Positions 9,201 through 18,200 of a stretch of 64,000 nucleotides of DNA are shown here, piece by piece. The translations under genes and the position numbers were made by a program. The notes under the pieces are model-generated. The model saw only the letters and a list, made by a program, of their open reading frames with translations, did not search any database and was not told where the DNA came from. Source of the DNA: Nocardia alni (lineage in GTDB: Bacteria; Actinomycetota; Actinomycetes; Mycobacteriales; Mycobacteriaceae); NCBI RefSeq assembly GCF_019038435.1, contig NZ_JAGPOX010000025.1, positions 16,695-80,694 of the forward strand, written 5' to 3'. Each line of letters starts with the position of its first letter. Position 1 is the first letter of the stretch.

Positions 9201-12200
9201 GGTCAACACCGGTGACCGAATCATGGTGCGGGACAGCGCAGCCGGCGAGGAGCACGGCTTCCCGCCCGACGAGCCGCACGAGCTGACCGGCTACCGCAAG
9301 GCCATCCTGATCGACCCGGACGGCCACCCCGCCGAATCGCTGCCCGAGGGTGAGCGCGAGACGTTGGCGCACCAGGTCTTCGACCGCGAGTCTGCCGGGC
9401 GGATCGGCCTGGCGGTGACCACGGAGATCGATACCCAGGTGCGAACTCTGCTGGAGCGCACCGAGATCGGCCGCGCGGCACTCGAGTCACTGGACGCGAT
9501 GCCGGTGCGTACACGTAACGCCGTCAGGGCGGCGAGAACCGTGCTCGGTGAATTCAGCCCCACCGCCCAGCGTATTTCGGTGTACTCGACCGGGAGATCG
9601 GTGGTCGAGCAGGCCTCGGTACTGATCCACGAGTGGACTCATGCGGAGGCGTTCGTGGATGGTAAGACGCCCCTGGAGCCGCTGGCGGTGACCCGTGACG
9701 AGTACGTCCACGCCCTGTTGGACGAGGAACTGCGTTGCAATCTGCGTCAAGCGCAGCTCGAACGGGAATTGGCCGCTCTCGGCGAGCCCACGCCGGCCCC
9801 GCGCGAGGCCGTCCGGGTCTACGATCGCGAGCGTCAGGCGGCACTGGACGAGGGGGCGACCGAGTCGCAGGCGCACCGGCGGGCGACCGAGGCCGGCATC
9901 GACTACCTCGGTCAGGAGAGACCCCCGGACGGCCAGACATACAGCGAAACATACGGTCGTTACTGGGATCACGCGAATGCACATGCGCAATCGGCTCCCG
10001 ATGCCGGCGCCGCGCGGAGCGAGGAACTCTCGCCCGAGGCCGTCGAACGGATGCGCCCGGAATTGCAGCGCCGCGCCAATCTCCACAATCTCCGGGCGGA
10101 GCTGGCCGAACAGCTGAACGACGCATGGCAGGCGCACGGCCTGACCCGGAACCCGGGACAGGACCTGCGCGACCCGGTCGTGCGCAAGCTGAACGAGGTG
10201 GACGAGGCCGTGGCCGCCGCGAGCGTGGATCAATTGCCCGCACTACACCGCGAACAGCATCAGCTGCGGGAACTGCTCGACCTGGGTGACCGATACACCA
10301 ATCTCAGCGCCCGCATCGACCGGAGCACCAAGGCGTTGCACGATCTGGCCGCGACCGAGATCGTGAACAAGGCCATGATCACCGATCCGCGCCGAACGCG
10401 CCTGTCCGGCCGGGCTTTCCGATCCTCCGGCGAAAATCCGTGGATCATGGTCGTGGCCGGCCCCGCTGGACATGACGAGGTCTTGGTGGATCCGGCCGTC
10501 GCGCAGGCGATCGAAGCCTTGCCCAACGCCCGGGCGGTGCGAACGATCGTCGAGGTGGACCGGATCGGCACGGTAACCCTGCGTATGCCCTCGGATCTCC
10601 CGGAGACACCGATCGGGCACGCGGACGACGTGGTGCCCTGGGATCTGGCGGGGCACGCCACCGTCGAACGCCTCGCCGAGATCCGCGCGACGCTCTCGCG
10701 AACCCCGGTGGGCCGCTGGGCCGTCGAGGTCACGCGGGGTGTGCGAGTCGAACACACCGACGATCCCTCGGAGCAGGGGTACGACCCGCTCACGAACCGA
10801 CTGGTGCTGGATGCCGGCCTGTCCGACCAGGAGCATATGGCGGCGCTGGTGCATACCGCGATTCACGCGGAGATGGCTCGGGCGCGCGGTACGGACGGGT
10901 CGTTGGACCAGCGGATACGGAACTCTTCCCGCATGTTCGTGGAGGAGATGCTGGACGAGCAGCGTCGTGCGCAGGCCGCGGAAATCGTAGCGGCGATCCA
11001 GCTTCGAGCGGCGAGTGTGCCCGTGCGCGAGCCCGAGGGGGTGCGCGAGTACACCGAGACGTTCTATCGGGCACGCGACGCCGAGGCCGAGCGTCTGGGT
11101 TTCGGTGGCGGTGAACCGATCCCGGCGTCGGTACGGGCCCGGCTGGAGAGCCGGGCGCACGAGGCCGGAGTGGAGGCGCTGCGGCCGATCATCGAGGGGC
11201 ATCTGGAAAACGGCCGGTTCTACCGGGACATCTACGAGCAGCAGTGGGACGACGCGCACGGGGTGGTCCCCTTCGATCAGCATGTTCTGAACGTGCTGCG
11301 CTGGGAGGGGATCCAGGCGCATTCGTTCCGGTCGGGACCGGAGATCTCCGGAGTGCGCCATGCGGAGGTGGTGGTCTTCGGCGATCGCAGCGAGGCGCTG
11401 CGGGTGACCTATGAGAACGCGGATTTCGCCGCGGCCGAGGTGCTTTCGGCGCGGATAGCGCACATGCTCGGTCTGGACGTGGCGGTGCCGGTCGCGGTCG
11501 GCGACGCGGTCTACCTTCCTACGGGCCTCGATACCCTCGAACTGCACCGAATGCTCGATCCCTCGGGTCATCCACCGGCGCTGGACCTGCACGATGCCCT
11601 CCTCGGAATTCCCCAGGGTGAACTCGGAGATCGCATAGGGTCCGGTACCGACCACCAGAATGCGTGGGTGCGCAACCATCTCGGATTCGACCTCGGGCCC
11701 GCCGGCGCCGAACCGAGCGACTTCGCGCGCACCTATCTGAACGCCGACGGCACGGTACACGACCATGACATGACCGTCTCGCAGGTGGGACGACTGCGCG
11801 AGATGTTCCGCGCCCTGCGCCCGGACTTCGAGGCCCTCGGCCACGGTGACTGGCACGCCGTGGTCCTGCGGCGCATCGATGATCTCGAGGCCCACGCCCG
11901 CCCCGACGACCGGGCGCGCTCCGATGATCCCGAACCGTTCCGCCAGCGTGCTGACCCGGGAGAACTGTTGCTGCGCCGCCGGGGCGCGGTGGTGCGGCCC
12001 TCGATCTGGCCCCGGGAACGGACGGAAGATCGGGGGGTGTCGAGCGTGGAGGACACGCCGGGCGTGCTGGCACAGAGCGAGCCGCCGCCCCGCAACCCGC
12101 AATCGCCGGAGCCCGAGGAGAATTCGTCCTCGCCGGACTCCGACCCGAACAACCCACCGGCGCAGCCCGATCCCGGCAACTCGTCGGCGCCCCCCGACCC

Positions 12201-15200
12201 GGGTACGCAGACCCCGGCCCGCACCCCCGACCTACCCGCCGACATCCGCCTGCGTGCGGCCTTCGACCAGTTGAGCGACAACCGTGCCCTGTCCGCACCG
12301 GAACTGGCCCGCCTGCTGGCCGATCCGCGCCTTTCCCGCACCGAACGCCGAGCATTGGTGACCGCGCTGCTCGACGGGATGGATCACGGATATCACCGGG
12401 ACAGCATCGATCTGGCCGTCGCACGCACCCGGGTTCTGCGTGAACTGGGAGTGGACTCGGGCCGAATCCGCATGCGCCCGATCCGATTCGGCGGCCGGGG
12501 CGAAACCAACGTGGACCACGCTTCCATCCGGTACGGCCGGGCTCGCCAGTACGAGTACACGATGTCCGGGCCGGATGCGCGCAAGATCGCCGCCGCGCTC
12601 GACCGGGCGATCCGCCGCGGCCGGGCCGATGCGCTCACCGACCCGCTAGAGGCGCTGACTCACGCACTGCTGCAAGGGGATTCGGCACGGCGCGTACCGA
12701 TGCCGTCGACCCTGCGGCGCCGGGACGATGTGGTGTTCGACGAACACGGCCACATCCTCACCGATAAGGCCGCCGTGGCGGCGGCGCAGCAGGATCGGAT
12801 CGACGCCGCGCGCCGGCGCGCGGACGAGCGGCGCGAGGAACAGCTGGCCCGGACCCAGCAGGCCGCCGCCGACGCGATGCGATCGCGCGTCGACGCCGAG
12901 CGGCCGCTGCGCGATGCGATCGACCGGGTCAACGAGCTCGAGGCCGCCGCCCGGGCACGCGGCGAATCGCATACCTCCCGGGTGGATTGGGAGGAACTGG
13001 CAGATCCGCGGCACGGCGAGCTGGTGATCGCGGATCTGCGCAACCAGACCATGCGGATACTCCTGTCCGATCCCACACTCCAGGAACACAATCGGGCGCG
13101 CCACGACGCCTACGACGCGCTCGATACCGCATTCCGGGCCCACCGTGACGCCGCTCAGCACGAGTCCGAGACCGTGGCCCAGCTGCGGGCCCTCGCCGAA
13201 CAGGGGGCCCTGCGCACGGTCAACGCGACCTCGATGCCCGGCGAACCCCGCGTGGGCGTGATCGATGGCCCCGCGCGGCGCATCGCGGTGGTCCTGTGGG
13301 ACGACTCGGTATCGGCCGCGGAGGTGCTCGCCCATGCCGCCCGGAGGTATCCGGAGCTCACCGGGCTGATCGGCGAGGATCGCGCCCAGCCCGTCGTCCT
13401 GCGAATCGCCGCGGACGACCAGGGCCATCTCACCGTGCTGCGCGAGGACGACCGCTCGGTGGACGAGCGCCTGCGGGAATTGGCGCTGCGCCGTGAGACT
13501 CTCGTCGAATCCCGCGACAACCTGATCGACCTGCGCGATCAACTCGCGCAGGATCTGGGCATCCCCGAGACGGCCCTGGACACGCAGGAGGACTTCGGCG
13601 GCGCGCTGCGCACCGCGCGCGAACAGGCCGGTGTGCAGAACTTCGACGACCTCGACACCGTGCGTCAGCTGATCGAGGCCCGGACCCGGGTGCAGGAACT
13701 GGACGGCCGGATCGCCTCCCTGGATCACGAAGTGGATGCGCTGGAACGGAATCCGTCACTGCGGGACGAGCAGGAACGGCTGCTGAGACGCTGGCGCGAA
13801 CTCACCGAACGGCGCGAGGCCATCGATGAACAGCTCACCGCGCTCGCGGGAACCGTGCACGTGCACGACTTCTCGGGCGCCGATTACGAGCGGTCGGTGC
13901 TGGCGCGGCTGCGCGAGGCGCAGGAGCGCACGATCCGGACCCCGGCGTCGATCGATAACCCGGGCACGGTCGAGCACCGCCCGAACTCGCCGGCCGAGGT
14001 GGCCCAGCGGCGCTCGCAGATTCGCCGATTGATGGAGCTGGTCGGCAGTATCGAGCATCTGGATTCCGAGCGCACCTACCTCGAACATCGGCTGCAGGAG
14101 TTGGCGATCGACGGCATCGGCGACGGCGTACCCCGGGCGCCCGAGCTGGCTCGCAGGCTGCTGCGCCTGGACAGCGAGCGTGCCGCGCTGCTGGAGGATC
14201 CGCGCACCGCCCGGCTGCGAGCGAATCGGGACGACCTCCTGAACCGATTGCGGCGCACAGGGATCGACGTCTCGGACACTGATCTGCACGCCGATGCCGA
14301 GACGGTGCGCGCGATGCTGGACGCGCGCAGGGCGGAGGCGGCCGGGCGCACCGACGGAACCCGGCAATCGACGCTGCGGATGATCGATGACCTCGAGCGC
14401 ACCGCCGGCGAGCTGAGGTCGGTCGAGAACGAGCTGGGCCGCATCGACGACCGGACCGCATGGGTGACCGGGCGGTGGGATCAGGCGCTCGAGCAGGAGG
14501 GCGCGGTGCGGGTGACCGACTTCGCCGGTGTGCACCCGCGTCTCGAGCGCGACGGCGAACAACAGCTGATCGGCGAGGTCGCCCTGGTGGAGGGCGAACA
14601 CGCGCGGATCGTCGTAATGGGGACGCGACGCGGGCCGGACGGGTCGGTGGCCGAATTCGACCAGGTCCTGCAGCGCGGCATCGAGACCGATACCAGGATC
14701 GCGGGGGCCATGCTGGAGGGGGCCGAGGTCGAGTACCGGGAGATGATCGCGGGCCCGGGAGGCGTGCGCGGCGAATCGCTGCCGGGGCCTGGGGCGGCGG
14801 ACCGCCGCGTGTACTTCACCGACGACCCGGTCGGCGGTCATCCGTCCCTCCGGATGGTCGCCTGGCGGGACAGCGGCGGTACCTGGCACGGGGTGGATCC
14901 GATCCGGGCCAGATGGCATCGCAGCGACGAGACGAATACACCCGAGGGATACCATCCCGGCGACCCCGACTGGTGGAACGGCCTGGTGTACTACATCGAC
15001 TCGGTGGCCCTGCCGTTCTACCATATTCCGCACGGTGAAATCGCGGAAGATCTGTTGCCGTACAACGAATTCGCGGTCACCGGACAGTTCGACACCGGCA
15101 ATATCCCGGACGACCAGCTGTTCACACCCGAAATTGGCGGTCATATCAACGCGGCCCAGCGTTTTCCGCGCATGTTTCTGCAAGCCATGAAACTTCCGAT

Positions 15201-18200
15201 GGTGCAGGAATACATCCGCAGCCATCCGGAGATCGGGGACTGGATCAAAGAACGTCCCTGGCTCATGCGAAAGCCGCCGTTCTCCACGGCGCTGGCGAGT
15301 TACGAATGGCACCGGGGCGATCAATGGGACGTCGAGCCCATGTTCCCCGATCGCCATTCCGGCGAGAACTCCAGCGATCCGATCCGCGCCGAGATCCCCG
15401 CACAGACACGGGCCCTCTACGACCGCTTGCGCAACACCACCCCGGACGAGTTCCGGCAGGAGCGGCAGGCCGCGGCGGCACGGGAGGTGGTCACCGGATT
15501 CCACGCCGGTCTGGTGCGGCTGGTGCGCGGCTTCCGGCCCGGTGATCCCGCGCAGAGTGCGGCGTTGCACGACTATATCGAGCACGCCACGCGGGAATAC
15601 GCGCCCGCGTTCCGCACCGAGGATCCGGCCGCGGTCGGTGACACCCTGACCCATGTGCAGGAGTTGCTGAGCGGACAATTCACCGACGGCCGGGTTCCAC
15701 GCGAAATGGTCGACCGGCTCGTGGACGCGCTCGCGCCGCATATGCGCAACGATTTCGCGGGCGGTGACGTGATCGCCGATCAGTGGCGGCTGCTGTCCTG
15801 GCGGGATCGGCAATACGAAATGTTCCGCGCCGACCCGGAATTGGCCGACAAGATCGTGGCCGGACTGACCCAGCACGCCCGTAACGAGCGGGTGCTGGCC
15901 GCGCGCGACGTCGTGGATCGGATTCGCCGGCAATTGATCGAGGAGATTCCGCCCGGCGAGCGGACGCATCCCGAATTCCCGCAGCGCCTACGCCGGCGTG
16001 TGGACGTGCTGCTCGACGAACTCCGCGACGGTGATCTCCGGAACCTGAAGTACCGCACCGTGAAAAAGTTCGGCGATCTGTATCAGGCCGCGGATGACGG
16101 GCTGTCCCGATTCCGGCGCGTCCTGGAAGAATCGCACACCACTGCGATCGCCGAGCCCGGCGAGAGCCTCACCGACGCGTACGACCGGATCCTCGGAGAC
16201 GGCTCACAGGATCCGGCCGCCGACCTGACCGAGCGGCAGTTGCGCGAGGTGACCGAGCGGCTGTTGATCGGCGATCGGACCGATCCGGAGTACGCGCAGG
16301 TGCTGCGCGAACGGATCGACCAGGTGTTCGGTGCGCTGACGGACGGCGAGGTCGCCGAATTCGGTTCGCGCACCGCCGATGCGGCTCGAACGGTCGCCGA
16401 CTTGGGTGACCTGGTGTTCGGCGATATGGCCGGCACTTCGCGGTTGAAACGGGTCCTCGACGCGTTCGTCACCGAGAACCGCGATGCGATGCACGACATC
16501 GTCTTACAGGTGCACAACCGGCTCATGGAGACCGGCGGGCGGATCACCGACGAGACGGTCGACGGGATCGCCGAGGAACTGGAAGACAGGATGCGCGAGG
16601 ACTATTCGGCGACCACCGCCAAATGGCCGTCGCTGGATCTGACCAGGGATCAGGTTCAGCAGGTGCTCGATCACCTGATGGAGAACGAACACTGGGTGCA
16701 CGATCACCTGGACCCCGACGGGCGGATGGTCCGGCGGCGGATGAGCCAGGTCGCCGACGTGGCCGAGGCGATCAACCGGCTGATCGACGTGGAACCGGTG
16801 GGGGACAGGGTGATTCCGCGCCTGCGGCATCCGCTGACCGCCGATGTGATCATGCTGCACGACGCGCTCGCCGAGGCCGTGTATACCCACGAGCATCCGT
16901 TCGGCACCTGGTATGACGCGAACGTCCGGGCCGCGGCCGAGGGCTTCGACTGGGACGAGAACCGCCCACCCCTGACCGGGTGGCGCGAACGGATCGGCTT
17001 CCGGTCCGATATCGCCGAACTGCTCGAACCCATGCTCGCCACCGAGAGGCTCGAGCGCACCTCGGTCGTCCTCGACGACGCGGCTCGGGCACTGGGCCTG
17101 GACCCGCAGGAGGTCCTGGACGCGATGGCGCACGATCCGGTGCGGCAACTGCTGCACGACGTGCGCTCGGCACAGATCGGCGACGCGGGCCTGGCCCGGG
17201 CCGACGCTCTGGACGACACGATCCGGCAGTACCGGCAGGCCGAACGATTCCACGGTCCGCGCGCCGAGGAACGGCGTCGGCAGGCCGCCGAGGCGCTGGC
17301 GCACGCGGCCGGGGAGGTCGGGCTGGACCCGCAGGACGTGTATGCCGCGCTGGCCCGAAATCCGGTGCGGGAGTTGGTGGAATCCCTGCGAAACGGCCAG
17401 GCCGACGACACCGGGCGGGCGCGGGTCGACGTGCTGGACGCCGCGATCCGCGAGCGCAACGAGGCCCTGGCTCGCCTCGCCCACGCCACCCGCGGCGCCG
17501 AGGTGGAATCTCGGTTGCACACTGGTCGCGACCCTCTCGAACTCGCTCTGCCGGGCAATCGTGACCGGCTGCGCCTGCCCGCTCTGCAAGATCGGCTCGA
17601 GCGGGCGCAGGACGCGCTGGACTCCGCGGCGCGGCGTGCGGGTGTGGATGTGCTCGATGCGATGGGCGGCGGGCCGGACTACTTCGACCGTCTGCGGGCC
17701 GAGCAGCCCGACGATGCCGGACGCTCCCGGGTGGACGAGCTCGAGCGGGCCGTACACGAATTCGACTCGGCCGATGAGGATGTGCTGCGGGCGCGCGGAG
17801 TCGTGGCGCGGTCCGAACTCTCGGCCGCCGGGCGCGCCGCACTGGGCCGCGCACCCCTGATCGAGGCGCTCGCGCCGTACGAGCGGGCACTGCGGGAGGC
17901 GGAGCAGAACCTCGACCGGGCGCAGGCGTCGGTGGATCGGCAGCAGGTGGTGGTCGACCAGGCCCGGGATCGACGCGATCGGGTGGGCGAGTTGCTGGGC
18001 CTGGAACCCGACGCGCTCGCGCGGCTGACGAAGCGCAGCCGGATTCGGGCGCTGATCGACGAACTCACCGCACGGGCCGACGCCGGTGGGCCGGATGCGC
18101 CGGACCACCTGCTGATTCGGCGATTGGCGGCAGCGGCCCGGGAGGTCGTCGCGGTGAGGCGCGACCTGATCGGGGCGCGGCGGGACCTGACCGGGGCGCA

